A stretch of DNA of 17,359 bases from Chloroflexota bacterium (GCA_029265085.1 JAJUJY010000090.1:1-17359), one strand, 5' to 3'; numbered from the stretch's first letter, positions 7,959 to 15,913 are shown. Made by a program: numbers and translations. The notes: generated from the letters alone by a model not told the origin.

Positions 7959-8528
7959 ATGACAGAAAATATTTCCCCAAAGTCCCAAGAAAACCCACGC
8001 GCCTTGCCCTCTTGGGTTTATGTGGTTGCTTTTACGATCTTAATCGGTTTTTTGGTGATGATTGGTATTGGTTTACGGCGCGCTCAAGCAGGACCAATCA
8101 CGATTGGCCAAAAGGTTCCCGACTTTTCATTAATCACATTTGAAGGTGAAACGCTCAATACGGCTGATTATGCCGGAAAAGTAATCGTGGTAAATTTTTG
8201 GGCCTCTTGGTGCAAGCCCTGTGAACAGGAAGCTGCTGACATAGAAGCAGCTTATCAATATTACAAAGACAGCGGTCAGGTTGTTTTCCTGGGGGTGGAT
8301 TACGTAGATACTGAACCAGAAGCCATGGGATTCATCAATAAATTTGGCCTTACCTATCCCAATGGACCCGACTTGCACACTTCCATCTCACAAATGTTCC
8401 GCATCCAGGGTGTGCCAGAGACCTATATTATCGACCCTTCAGGAAAACTGGCGTATGTAAAGAAAGGCCCATTCACTTCCTTGGGTGAAATCCAGGCAGC
8501 GATCGAACGGTCGATGCAATCAAAATAA
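7959..8528 (+). CDS. ccmG: Membrane-anchored thioredoxin-like protein (CcmG/DsbE/TlpA type)
   Basis: A 189-residue protein with a cytosolic N-terminus, one membrane segment (about residues 17-38) and a thioredoxin fold on the outer side. The active site is WASWCKPC with C85 and C88, and the cis-proline loop is in GVPETYIIDPSG. CcmG keeps the haem-binding cysteines of apocytochromes, or the CcmH disulfide, reduced. The position directly after ccmH supports that role over a general ResA/TlpA function. The ATG at 7959 has GGAG (7949-7952) six bases upstream. An in-frame ATG at 7947 would add four residues and overlaps that site. It ends 22 bases before the next gene. The family call is firm; the name CcmG rests on context. 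Confidence 0.9.
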   Translation: MTENISPKSQENPRALPSWVYVVAFTILIGFLVMIGIGLRRAQAGPITIGQKVPDFSLITFEGETLNTADYAGKVIVVNFWASWCKPCEQEAADIEAAYQYYKDSGQVVFLGVDYVDTEPEAMGFINKFGLTYPNGPDLHTSISQMFRIQGVPETYIIDPSGKLAYVKKGPFTSLGEIQAAIERSMQSK

Positions 8529-8550
8529 GCATTAAAGGAGCAGGCATCGT

Positions 8551-9081
8551 ATGGATCTAGGTTCGATCTTTTTGATCTTAGCACTGGCAATTCTGGTGGG
8601 CTTGTTTGTCAGCCAACCTTTTCAAAGCCGATTGGCACAAAAAAAATTAATTGATGATCATAAAAGCCTCACCGCAAAAGAGCATTTACGATCTTCGTTG
8701 CTAGCAGAAAGAGACCGGTTAATTAATACGCTGCAAGAATTGGAGTTCGATTTTACGCTTGGAAAAATTCCAGCGGAGGATTATCCGGTCCAACGGGCGG
8801 CATTGCTTAAAGCAGGTGCAGATACATTGCGCCAATTAGATGAAATCGAGCCCGCTGCCAGTTCAATGTCCGCAGAAGATCGGGTTGAAGCAGCGGTTGC
8901 GGCACGCCGGGCGGATGCTAAAAACTTGACCGATATTCAAGCAGTTGATGATCTTGAGAAAATGATTGCAGCCCGCCGTCAGGTTCGACAGGAAAAATCA
9001 GCCGGCTTTTGTCCCAAATGTGGAACGGCTGTCCAGCAATCGGATGTGTTTTGCTCTCGTTGCGGGCAATCATTACAATAA
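8551..9081 (+). CDS. Single-pass membrane protein with CcmI-like helical segment and C-terminal zinc ribbon
   Basis: A protein of 176 residues, function not established. It has an N-terminal membrane segment (about 4-21) followed by basic residues, so the bulk is likely cytosolic. A charged helical region follows. Within it, LQELEFDFTLGKIPAEDY (61-78) and the following QRAALL resemble the helical hairpin found in short CcmI-type proteins. The C-terminus has a zinc ribbon with C154/C157 (CPKCG) and C168/C171 (CSRCG). The gene is embedded between ccmG and the cytochrome gene, with gaps of 22 and 33 bases and GGAG at 8537-8540, so it belongs to the ccm operon. It may take the place of CcmI, which is otherwise missing here, although no TPR domain is present. 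A zinc-ribbon regulator or assembly factor is also possible. Confidence 0.8.
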   Translation: MDLGSIFLILALAILVGLFVSQPFQSRLAQKKLIDDHKSLTAKEHLRSSLLAERDRLINTLQELEFDFTLGKIPAEDYPVQRAALLKAGADTLRQLDEIEPAASSMSAEDRVEAAVAARRADAKNLTDIQAVDDLEKMIAARRQVRQEKSAGFCPKCGTAVQQSDVFCSRCGQSLQ

Positions 9082-9114
9082 AGCGCATACCTGGATCAAT
9101 GGAATTAATGCTCT

Positions 9115-10953
9115 ATGAATAAAATTTTACGCATCCATCTCTGGATTTTCTTGTTCGCAGGGGTGTTTTTGACTGGTTGTGGTTTATCACTTGCAGCTGA
9201 TGTTACCCCGCCGCCAAATGCACAAACAATTGAGCAGCAACCTGCAGCGATTGAGACGGTATTCCCGCTTGTTCCACCCGATCCGGATAACGGTGCAAAA
9301 ATCTATGCGGAAAAATGCGCCCCATGCCATGGTGATACCGGAAAAGGTGACGGACCTCAAGCTGCTCAATTATCCGTGCCGGTTGCCCCAATCGGTGATG
9401 CTGCTTTGGCGAACACTCGCCGGCCGGTCGATTGGTATAACATTGTTACCAATGGGAACCTGGAACGCTTCATGCCAGGATTCCGCAGTTTAAGTGATCG
9501 AGAACGCTGGGATGTGGTCGCATATGCCTACGTGTTAAGCCAGTCGGATGCGGATTTAACCTTGGGACAAAGTGTTTATACAGCGAATTGTGCTGGCTGT
9601 CACGGCGACCTGGGTGAGGGCAATGGCATTACACCCAATTGGGTAGCCGATTCATCGAAATTAGCACAATTATCTGCGGATGAAATTGTTGCTGTGATTC
9701 AAAACGGCTTGGATGACCAGATGCCAGCCTACAATGGAAAACTTTCCCAGGATGATGTCTGGGCTGTGACAGCCTATATCCGTTCCCTTTCTTTTGCCTC
9801 TTTGAACTCATCCGAATCTGTCCAGAAAACCCCGCTTTCCGAGCAGCAACCTGAAGAAACCGTAGTCGCTGCAAGGCCAGGGATGGTTAAGATTTTGGGA
9901 AAATTAAATCTTCCCGCTGAAATGACTTTGCCAAATGACCTGCTGGTTAATCTCCAGGCCTTTGATGGAATGGCGCTATCCGAAGAAAAATCTGCAACTG
10001 TAGAATCGGATGGAACCTTCGAGTTTTCTGATGTTGAAATAAAAGAAGGGCGGATTTTCCTGGCTTCTTTGGAATATGAAGGGATTGTTTACAACTCAGA
10101 CGCGGTTCATGCGGCCGATGTTTTGGGTGATACGGTAAATATAGAAATCCCAATTTATGCAACAACAACAGATAAGTCTGGGCTAAAAGCTGACCGTATG
10201 CATGTTTTTCTGGACTTCACCAATCCCGAAGTTGTCCAGGTGGTTGAATTGTTTATCATGAGCAATTCAAGTGACAAAATTATTGTCGCAAACAACCCGG
10301 GCGAGCCTGTACTTCAATACACACTCCCAGAAGGAGCCACCAATCTGCAATTCCAGGATGGTGTTTTAGGCGATCAATATGTGGAAACAGAAACCGGTTT
10401 TGGCGATACCCGACAGCTTTACCCAGGTGAAGGTTTCCAGATTTTGTTTGCATATGATCTGCCCTATCAGCGCAAGATGAAAATCGACATTACAGTGCCT
10501 GTGCAGGTGGATGCCGCCGTTGTGATGATGCCGACCAACGGTGTGAAATTGGAAAGTGATCAGCTTCAATATATGGGACAGCGTGAGGTTCAAGGTTTTA
10601 ATTTGAATTTATACTCAGCGTCCAGTTTAGCACCCGATTCAACCATTAATTTTAATCTTTCAGGCAAACCTAAAAATGGCGCTCAAGTGACTGCCGGGGA
10701 TACGACCACTTTGATTATTGGTTCTATCGCGATGGTGGCAGTGCTGTTGGCTGTGGGCTATTACTTCTTTGTAAAACGCCGCAAAACAGTCCCTGTTCCA
10801 TCTGTAGAACCAGCGGCTGCTGAGGAAACCGCCGATGATATCATGGATGCCATCATTGCACTGGATGAGTTATACCGGAAAGGTGAATTACCTGAAGAAG
10901 CCTATCAACAGCGCCGTGCAGAATTAAAAGATCGTTTGCGGAATGTGATGTAA
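9115..10953 (+). CDS. Diheme cytochrome c lipoprotein with beta-rich domain, C-terminal membrane segment and cytosolic tail
   Basis: A 612-residue multidomain protein. It starts with a lipoprotein signal whose lipobox is L19-T-G-C22. Two class I cytochrome c domains follow: C68-A-P-C71-H72 with likely axial M120 (RFMPGF), and C159-A-G-C162-H163 with likely axial M203 (DQMPAY). Residues about 255-350 look like a carboxypeptidase-regulatory or transthyretin-like beta domain, and 355-520 are also beta-rich without a family I can name. A membrane segment (about 532-553) ends in KRRK, placing the last 55 residues in the cytosol. That tail contains LDELYRKGELPEEAYQQR. The protein is thus anchored by both lipid and helix. 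It is an obvious client of the surrounding ccm genes and may carry electrons to or from their redox steps. The start has a weak ribosome binding site. Confidence 0.88.
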   Translation: MNKILRIHLWIFLFAGVFLTGCGLSLAADVTPPPNAQTIEQQPAAIETVFPLVPPDPDNGAKIYAEKCAPCHGDTGKGDGPQAAQLSVPVAPIGDAALANTRRPVDWYNIVTNGNLERFMPGFRSLSDRERWDVVAYAYVLSQSDADLTLGQSVYTANCAGCHGDLGEGNGITPNWVADSSKLAQLSADEIVAVIQNGLDDQMPAYNGKLSQDDVWAVTAYIRSLSFASLNSSESVQKTPLSEQQPEETVVAARPGMVKILGKLNLPAEMTLPNDLLVNLQAFDGMALSEEKSATVESDGTFEFSDVEIKEGRIFLASLEYEGIVYNSDAVHAADVLGDTVNIEIPIYATTTDKSGLKADRMHVFLDFTNPEVVQVVELFIMSNSSDKIIVANNPGEPVLQYTLPEGATNLQFQDGVLGDQYVETETGFGDTRQLYPGEGFQILFAYDLPYQRKMKIDITVPVQVDAAVVMMPTNGVKLESDQLQYMGQREVQGFNLNLYSASSLAPDSTINFNLSGKPKNGAQVTAGDTTTLIIGSIAMVAVLLAVGYYFFVKRRKTVPVPSVEPAAAEETADDIMDAIIALDELYRKGELPEEAYQQRRAELKDRLRNVM

Positions 10954-10956
10954 AAA

Positions 10957-11691
10957 ATGGCGATGCAGAATATCATCGAAGTCCATCATCTTGTGAAACG
11001 ATTTGGTCCCAAAGTGGTTTTACGCAATTTGGAATTCCAAGTTGCCCAGGGAGAGTTTGTTGCCTTGCTTGGCCCAAATGGGGCAGGAAAAACGACATTT
11101 TTGCGTATTCTTGCATCCCTTTCTCGGGCTAGCCTGGGTGAATTATGGATTGCAGGTTATGCTCTTCCGCAGCAAGCCTCTGCCGTACGGAAGCGTTTAG
11201 GCGTGGTTTCACACCAACCATTGTTGTACGGTGATTTGAGTGCCGAAGAAAATCTGCGCTTTTATGGGCGTATGTACGGTGTGCAAGATCTTACTAATCG
11301 GATTGGTGAAGTGCTTGATTTGGTGGGACTCGGTGGGAGAAGACGCGACCTGGTGCGAACTTTTTCGCGGGGTATGCAGCAGCGCCTGGCAATTGGGCGG
11401 GCAATTTTACATGATCCAGAGGTGCTGCTTTTGGATGAACCTCATACCGGGCTTGATCAAGATGCCTGTGATATGCTCGATCATGTTTTGCAGCAAGTTG
11501 CTGTACGCGGCCGCACGGTGGTGATGACCTCGCATGACTTGACACGCATTGAGGATTTAGCAACCCGGTTTGATGTGCTTTCAAGAGGCCAAATTCAGGC
11601 CTCGATCGATCGCAAAAGCCTGCCTCGCGATGGTTTGCTTGCTTTTTACCGGCGCTCTTTAGAACAAAACAGCCAGGGAGCGAAACAATGA
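10957..11691 (+). CDS. ccmA: Heme exporter ABC ATPase CcmA
   Basis: A 244-residue ATPase of the CcmABCD complex. ATP hydrolysis releases holo-CcmE from CcmC rather than exporting heme as such. Walker A GPNGAGKTT is at residues 39-47. The ABC signature reads FSRGMQQRLAIGRA (136-149), the form usual for CcmA rather than LSGGQ. Walker B VLLLDEP is at 156-162, followed by the switch His in MTSHD. The start lies three bases after the cytochrome stop, with a second in-frame ATG six bases on, and there is no clear ribosome binding site, so translation is probably coupled. The stop overlaps the ccmB start by four bases (ATGA). The call rests on the sequence together with the adjacent ccmB and ccmC. 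Confidence 0.94.
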   Translation: MAMQNIIEVHHLVKRFGPKVVLRNLEFQVAQGEFVALLGPNGAGKTTFLRILASLSRASLGELWIAGYALPQQASAVRKRLGVVSHQPLLYGDLSAEENLRFYGRMYGVQDLTNRIGEVLDLVGLGGRRRDLVRTFSRGMQQRLAIGRAILHDPEVLLLDEPHTGLDQDACDMLDHVLQQVAVRGRTVVMTSHDLTRIEDLATRFDVLSRGQIQASIDRKSLPRDGLLAFYRRSLEQNSQGAKQ

Positions 11692-12371
11692 ACGGGTTGA
11701 AATCGTTTTTCCGCTCCTTGAGTGCTGTGGTCTGGAAAGATTTGGCAGCAGAATTGCGCAGCCGTGAATTAATTTCGGCAATGTTTGTTTTTGCCTTACT
11801 GGTGATCTTTATTTTTAACTTTGCATTAGAACTTCAATCGCAAGAACGGGCCAATGTGACTGCCGGAGTGCTGTGGGTAACATTTACTTTTGCAGGCACA
11901 TTGGGATTGAACCGGTCGCTTGCGGTTGAAAAGGATCGAGGTTGTCTGGATGGTTTGCTGCTTGCTCCAGTGGACCGCTCAGCCATTTATTTTGGCAAGA
12001 TGCTGGCCAATTGGATTTTTATTCTATTGGTAGCGGTAATTGTTTTACCTGTGTACAGCGTGCTCTACAACACCAATCTGTTTATCCCCGGGCTGTTGTT
12101 AGTAGTTTTGCTTGGTTCAGAGGGTTATGTTGCTGTGGGGACACTGCTGGCAAGTATGGCTGTGCAGGCGCGTACGAGAGATATTTTGCTACCGATTTTA
12201 CTTTTCCCGGTGGTGGTTCCCGTTGTTGTTGCGGCGGTCAAAGCGACGGGCGGGTATTTACAAGGGTTAGAAATGGTTGATATCCAACCCTGGCTTAACT
12301 TGTTGATTACCTATGATATCTTATTCACCGCAGTTGCATTTATGGTGTTTGATTTCGTGGTCGAGGAATAA
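11688..12371 (+). CDS. ccmB: Heme exporter permease CcmB
   Basis: A 227-residue integral membrane protein with about six hydrophobic segments, the permease-like subunit paired with CcmA. The N-terminal WKDLAAELRSRE (16-27) and the central segment GLNRSLAVEKDRGCLDGLLL with LAPVDRSAIYFGK are strongly diagnostic of CcmB. Its length is near the family norm of about 220. Its ATG overlaps the ccmA stop in an ATGA arrangement, which implies translational coupling and equal production of the two ABC subunits. It ends 27 bases before the ccmC start. Nothing is unusual in the sequence. Confidence 0.94.
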   Translation: MNGLKSFFRSLSAVVWKDLAAELRSRELISAMFVFALLVIFIFNFALELQSQERANVTAGVLWVTFTFAGTLGLNRSLAVEKDRGCLDGLLLAPVDRSAIYFGKMLANWIFILLVAVIVLPVYSVLYNTNLFIPGLLLVVLLGSEGYVAVGTLLASMAVQARTRDILLPILLFPVVVPVVVAAVKATGGYLQGLEMVDIQPWLNLLITYDILFTAVAFMVFDFVVEE

Positions 12372-12398
12372 TATTCAGATACGAAGGAGGTGTCGAAA

Positions 12399-13097
12399 AT
12401 GGAGAACAGGCCAAAATTACTAAAGCTCATTGATGTAATTTCTGTCGGAACATTACTGGCAGCTACCGCGATGGTGTTTTTCTATGCACCGATAGAAAAA
12501 GTAATGGGTGCAGTACAAAAAGTATTTTATTTCCATGTGGCAGCGGGCTGGATCGGCATGTTGAGCTTTTTTGTGGCGGCTACTGCGGGTGTGATTTACC
12601 TGATCACAAAAAAATCTATCTGGGACCTGGTTGGATTGGCTTCAGTTGAAATTGGGATCGCTTTTACATTGATCAATGTGATTACCGGGGCAATTTGGGC
12701 ACGCCCAATCTGGAATACATGGTGGACCTGGGATCCTCGGTTGACTACTGCCACCATTATGGAGCTGGTCTATGCTGCCTACCTGATGCTGCGCCAGGGG
12801 ATTGAAGAGCCGGAACGACGGGCAAGGTTTGGAGCTGTTTATGCGATTGTAGGTTTCTTGAGTGTTCCCTTAACTTTCTTCTCCATTCGCATTTTCCGCA
12901 CCATTCATCCAGTTGTTATTGGCAGCAACGACCCGACAGCGCAGGGCGCATTTGATATGACCACCCCCATGTTGCAAACATTCTTGTTCAGCTTGCTTAC
13001 ATTTACTTTTGTATATATCTCTTTGCTCTGGCATCGTATCCGCCTGGGCAAACTGGCTGAACGGGTTGAACAGATGAAATTGCGTCTGCAAGGATAA
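12399..13097 (+). CDS. ccmC: Heme-handling protein CcmC
   Basis: A 232-residue membrane protein of the CcmC/CcsA superfamily that binds heme on the outer membrane face and loads it onto CcmE. The WWD-type segment is present as WNTWWTWDPRLTTATIMEL (about 105-123). The two expected axial histidines are H46 (YFHVAAG) and H170 (TIHPVV). Their spacing of 124 residues equals that of the E. coli protein as I recall it. About six membrane segments are visible. The ATG at 12399 follows an excellent AAGGAGGTG site (12384-12392). An in-frame GTG at 12390 falls inside this site and is rejected. The gene lies between ccmB and the small ccmD-like gene. Confidence 0.95.
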   Translation: MENRPKLLKLIDVISVGTLLAATAMVFFYAPIEKVMGAVQKVFYFHVAAGWIGMLSFFVAATAGVIYLITKKSIWDLVGLASVEIGIAFTLINVITGAIWARPIWNTWWTWDPRLTTATIMELVYAAYLMLRQGIEEPERRARFGAVYAIVGFLSVPLTFFSIRIFRTIHPVVIGSNDPTAQGAFDMTTPMLQTFLFSLLTFTFVYISLLWHRIRLGKLAERVEQMKLRLQG

Positions 13098-13109
13098 TAG
13101 GAGGAAACG

Positions 13110-13262
13110 ATGGAAGGTCCGGCAAATACGGTTTCATATTTTACGGCTGGTTATGTGGTGATTTTCGGTACCATGTTGGTTTACCTGGTTAGCCTGATTG
13201 TCCGTTGGCGAAATTTACGACAAGATGAGAAGTTGCTGCAGGAATTAGAGAAAAAACAATAG
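13110..13262 (+). CDS. ccmD: CcmD-like small membrane protein
   Basis: A 50-residue protein preceded by AGGAGG (13099-13104) at five bases. It begins MEGPANTVSYFTAGYVV, has one membrane segment (about residues 9-31), then a basic turn RWRNLRQ and a charged C-terminal helix ending ELEKKQ. This matches the size and layout of CcmD, the small subunit that stabilises the CcmABC complex and aids release of holo-CcmE. Proteins this short conserve little sequence, so the name rests on position directly after ccmC (12-base gap), the membrane segment and the charged tail. It is the last gene of the operon; a strong hairpin follows 24 bases downstream. Confidence 0.82.
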   Translation: MEGPANTVSYFTAGYVVIFGTMLVYLVSLIVRWRNLRQDEKLLQELEKKQ

Positions 13263-13286
13263 AATAATTCTTTATGAATTGACATG

Positions 13287-13322
13287 GCAGCGGGGTTCTG
13301 GTTTCGATCAGAACCCCGCTGC
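13287..13322. terminator. Hairpin between convergent ccm and trp operons, probable bidirectional terminator
   Basis: A perfect 14-bp inverted repeat: GCAGCGGGGTTCTG (13287-13300), an 8-base loop, and CAGAACCCCGCTGC (13309-13322). It lies in the 96-base gap between the stop of ccmD (rightward) and the stop of trpB (leftward), where both operons should end. The downstream T-tract is poor on the plus strand (CTTTCA) and on the minus strand only AT-rich. It may therefore act mainly by stem strength, by RNA end protection, or with Rho. Confidence 0.65.
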
Positions 13323-13358
13323 TTTCACAGGAGAAGAGAATGAAAAAGCTGCTGATGT

Positions 13359-14738
13359 TTATGCATTCATATATTCAGGAATAACGGGTAAACGTTCAGG
13401 AATTGCTAGAATTTCATTTTCGGATATTTCATAATCTTCCAATTGACCCGTATTGTAAGCATTGTATGCGGATAAATCGAAATGCCCATGTCCAGAAAGG
13501 TTGAATAAGATCACTTTTTTCTCGCCGGTCTCTTTAGCAGCAAGCGCTTCATTCACGGCTGCTCGAATGGCATGCGAAGACTCAGGGGCTGGCAAAATTC
13601 CTTCGGTTCGGGCGAATAATACTGCTGCCTCAAAAACAGATTTTTGAGGGACAGCTACCGCTTCGATCAGTCCTGCATCGTACAATGCACAGATACTGGG
13701 GGCCATACCGTGGTAGCGTAGTCCTCCAGCATGGATTGCCGGCGGTATAAAAGAATGCCCCAGGGTGTGCATTTTAACAATGGGTGCCATTTGGGCTGTG
13801 TCACCATAGTCAAAGGCATAAATACCCCGGGTGAGTGAAGGTGTTGCGGATGGTTCAACTGCCAAAAGGCGGGTACGCTGGCCGTTGCGTAAATTTTCCC
13901 GCAGGAATGGATAAGCGATACCGCCAAAATTTGAACCGCCACCTACGCAACCGATCACCACATCGGGATATTCATTCGCCATATCCATCTGTTTAAGAGC
14001 TTCTTCGCCGATGACCGTTTGGTGCATTAAAACATGATTCAGGACAGATCCAAGACTGTATTTTTTCTGGCCATTGGAAGTCGCAGCAACTTCAACCGCT
14101 TCTGAAATAGCAATCCCAAGAGAGCCAGGACTGTTTGGGTCTTGTGCCAGGATCGATTGGCCTGCATTTGTGCGGGTAGAAGGACTGGCATATACCTGCG
14201 CGCCGTAGGTCTCCATCAGGTATCGCCGGTAGGGTTTTTGTTCATAGGATACTTTCACCATGTAAACTTCCAGGTCCAGGTCATAAAATTGACAGGCCAT
14301 CGAGAGGGCTGAACCCCATTGCCCTGCGCCAGTTTCCGTGGTGAGGGCTTTTGTACCGGAAATTTTGTTGTAATAGGCCTGTGCCAGGGCAGTGTTGGAT
14401 TTATGGCTTCCCGAAGGGGATGATCCCTCATACTTGAAATAAATATGAGCAGGTGTGCCTAGTGCCTTTTCCAAACGGCGGGCGCGAATCAATGGCGTTG
14501 GGCGGAATAATTTGTATGCTTCACGTACTTCTTCCGGAATTTCGATGTAGCGTTCCTGGCTGACCTCTTGCAGTATGATTTCCATTGGGAAAATCGCCGA
14601 TAAAAAGTCAGGTGTAACGGGTTCTTTGGTGGCCGGATTTAAGACAGGGGCGGGGGGGACCGGGCTGTCGGCTAACACGTTGTAATAAAACTTTGGCAAG
14701 TCGGATTCGTTCAAAATAAAGCGGGTCTGGTCAAACAT
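13359..14738 (-). CDS. trpB: Tryptophan synthase beta chain, TrpB2 type (PLP-dependent)
   Basis: A 459-residue PLP enzyme longer than classical TrpB (about 400). Features of the TrpB2/TrpB-like family are the long N-terminal part with [13 protein letters not shown] and the active-site loop [13 protein letters not shown], in which K113 is the PLP lysine. The [11 protein letters not shown] segment holds the catalytic glutamate E135, and GGGSNFGG (266-273) binds the PLP phosphate. It makes tryptophan from indole and serine. TrpB2 enzymes lack or weaken the TrpA contact, and there is no trpA nearby, so free indole salvage or a moonlighting serine deaminase-type activity is possible. GAGGAG lies six bases before the start. 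It follows trpS by 57 bases and so shares its Trp T-box. It converges on the ccm operon. Confidence 0.92.
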   Translation of the reverse strand: MFDQTRFILNESDLPKFYYNVLADSPVPPAPVLNPATKEPVTPDFLSAIFPMEIILQEVSQERYIEIPEEVREAYKLFRPTPLIRARRLEKALGTPAHIYFKYEGSSPSGSHKSNTALAQAYYNKISGTKALTTETGAGQWGSALSMACQFYDLDLEVYMVKVSYEQKPYRRYLMETYGAQVYASPSTRTNAGQSILAQDPNSPGSLGIAISEAVEVAATSNGQKKYSLGSVLNHVLMHQTVIGEEALKQMDMANEYPDVVIGCVGGGSNFGGIAYPFLRENLRNGQRTRLLAVEPSATPSLTRGIYAFDYGDTAQMAPIVKMHTLGHSFIPPAIHAGGLRYHGMAPSICALYDAGLIEAVAVPQKSVFEAAVLFARTEGILPAPESSHAIRAAVNEALAAKETGEKKVILFNLSGHGHFDLSAYNAYNTGQLEDYEISENEILAIPERLPVIPEYMNA

Positions 14739-14795
14739 GGTAAACTCCTCTAAAGAAATCTCATCATGGATTAGTAAATGATTTGGTCTTGCGGA

Positions 14796-15845
14796 TTAGC
14801 AGAAAATCCCTTGCGGATTTGTGTTTTCAACCGAATCTGGTTGGATTGCTAATCCAAGTGTCAATCCCATTTTTTGTTGGGCTTCTTCCAATGTGTTTTT
14901 TGCAACCTGGCGCGCACTCAGGCTGCCGGAATATAAAATATCCCGTAACAGGCTGGTCTGGCCGGCAAATTTTTGACGCTGTTCTCTTAATGGAGCCAAT
15001 GCTTCATTCAGCACCAGGGCCAGGCGGCGTTTGATCTCAACATCACCAATTTTGCCTTGCGTATACCGGATTTTATATTCTTCGATCAGTTCATGATCCG
15101 GATCAAAAACATCCAGGTACACGAACACAGGATTGCCTTCAACGTGCCCCGGATCGGCAGCATGCAGCCGGCTAGGATCGGTATACATACTCATGACTTT
15201 CCGAGTAGTTTCCTCGGGGGTGTCTTTTAATAAAATGGTGTTGCCATAAGATGCATGCATTGTCCGGTTATCAATGCCCGGTAAGCGGGGGACCCTGGAG
15301 AGGAGCCCTTCGGGTTCCGGGAAGGTTTGGCCGTAAATCTGGTTGAAACGGCGAGCTATTTCTCGAGAAAGCTCAATGTGTGGAAGCTGATCTTCTCCAA
15401 CTGGAACCGTATCGGATTTATAGAGCAATATATCGGCAGCCTGCAAGACGGGGTAGGTCAGCAGACCTAGTGATGGCTGTAATTTCAGCTCAATGATTTG
15501 TTCTTTGTAGGTCGGCACCCGGTGTAACCGGGCTTCCGTGACCAGCATGCTAAACAAGATGGAAAGCTGTGTATGTTCCGGCACCGCTGATTGGAGAACA
15601 ATGGTGGATTTTTCCGGATCAATTCCGGCTGCTAGCCAATCGGTTAACACTTCCAGACTGTTGCTCCGAATTCGCTCTGGATGCTGGTAATCTGTGGTTA
15701 AAACATGCAAGTCTGCCACCAGGAAGAAACACTGATGGGATTCTTGCAGCTTGACCCAGTTGGTCAAAGTTCCCACCAGGTGGCCAATGTGGCGGGGACC
15801 GGTGGGACGATGTCCAGTAAGAATTCGATTGGGTTGTGGGTTCAT
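14796..15845 (-). CDS. trpS: Tryptophanyl-tRNA synthetase with a degenerate KMSKS loop
   Basis: A class Ic synthetase of 349 residues that charges tRNA(Trp). The HIGH motif is intact (RHIGHLVG, H19-H22), preceded by LTGHRPTG. The core TYPVLQAADILLYKSDTVPVGEDQLPHIEL is typical. The second signature, normally KMSKS, reads T195-M-H-A-S199 in the segment DNRTMHASYGNTILLKD. Both lysines that stabilise the ATP transition state are missing, while the neighbouring residues YGNTILL and the downstream VMSMYTDP are well conserved. The reading frame is uninterrupted and has a strong GGAGGTGA ribosome binding site, so it does not look like a pseudogene. Expression is placed under a Trp-specific T-box leader. 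It is followed by trpB in the same operon. Confidence 0.92.
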   Translation of the reverse strand: MNPQPNRILTGHRPTGPRHIGHLVGTLTNWVKLQESHQCFFLVADLHVLTTDYQHPERIRSNSLEVLTDWLAAGIDPEKSTIVLQSAVPEHTQLSILFSMLVTEARLHRVPTYKEQIIELKLQPSLGLLTYPVLQAADILLYKSDTVPVGEDQLPHIELSREIARRFNQIYGQTFPEPEGLLSRVPRLPGIDNRTMHASYGNTILLKDTPEETTRKVMSMYTDPSRLHAADPGHVEGNPVFVYLDVFDPDHELIEEYKIRYTQGKIGDVEIKRRLALVLNEALAPLREQRQKFAGQTSLLRDILYSGSLSARQVAKNTLEEAQQKMGLTLGLAIQPDSVENTNPQGIFC

Positions 15846-15868
15846 CTGTCACCTCCGAGAAAGTCATT

Positions 15869-15913
15869 AAACAAAAAGCGGATCAATGTCGTTGGGGACG
15901 AACATTGATCCGC
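15869..15913 (-). terminator. Regulated intrinsic terminator of the T-box leader
   Basis: On the minus strand GCGGATCAATG (15913-15903) pairs with CATTGATCCGC (15888-15878). A further TCGT/ACGA pairing lies near the loop after one bulged T. The tract TTTTTGTTT (15877-15869) follows. The left arm shares the CCGCGG end of the T-box sequence, so forming the antiterminator excludes this hairpin. The strong trpS ribosome binding site lies just downstream. Confidence 0.9.

Noticed and set aside
14796..15845. trpS as a pseudogene because KMSKS is lost
   Set aside because: The frame is intact over the full family length, with conserved residues on both sides of the loop, a strong ribosome binding site and an intact T-box. 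Decay would be expected to leave other damage.
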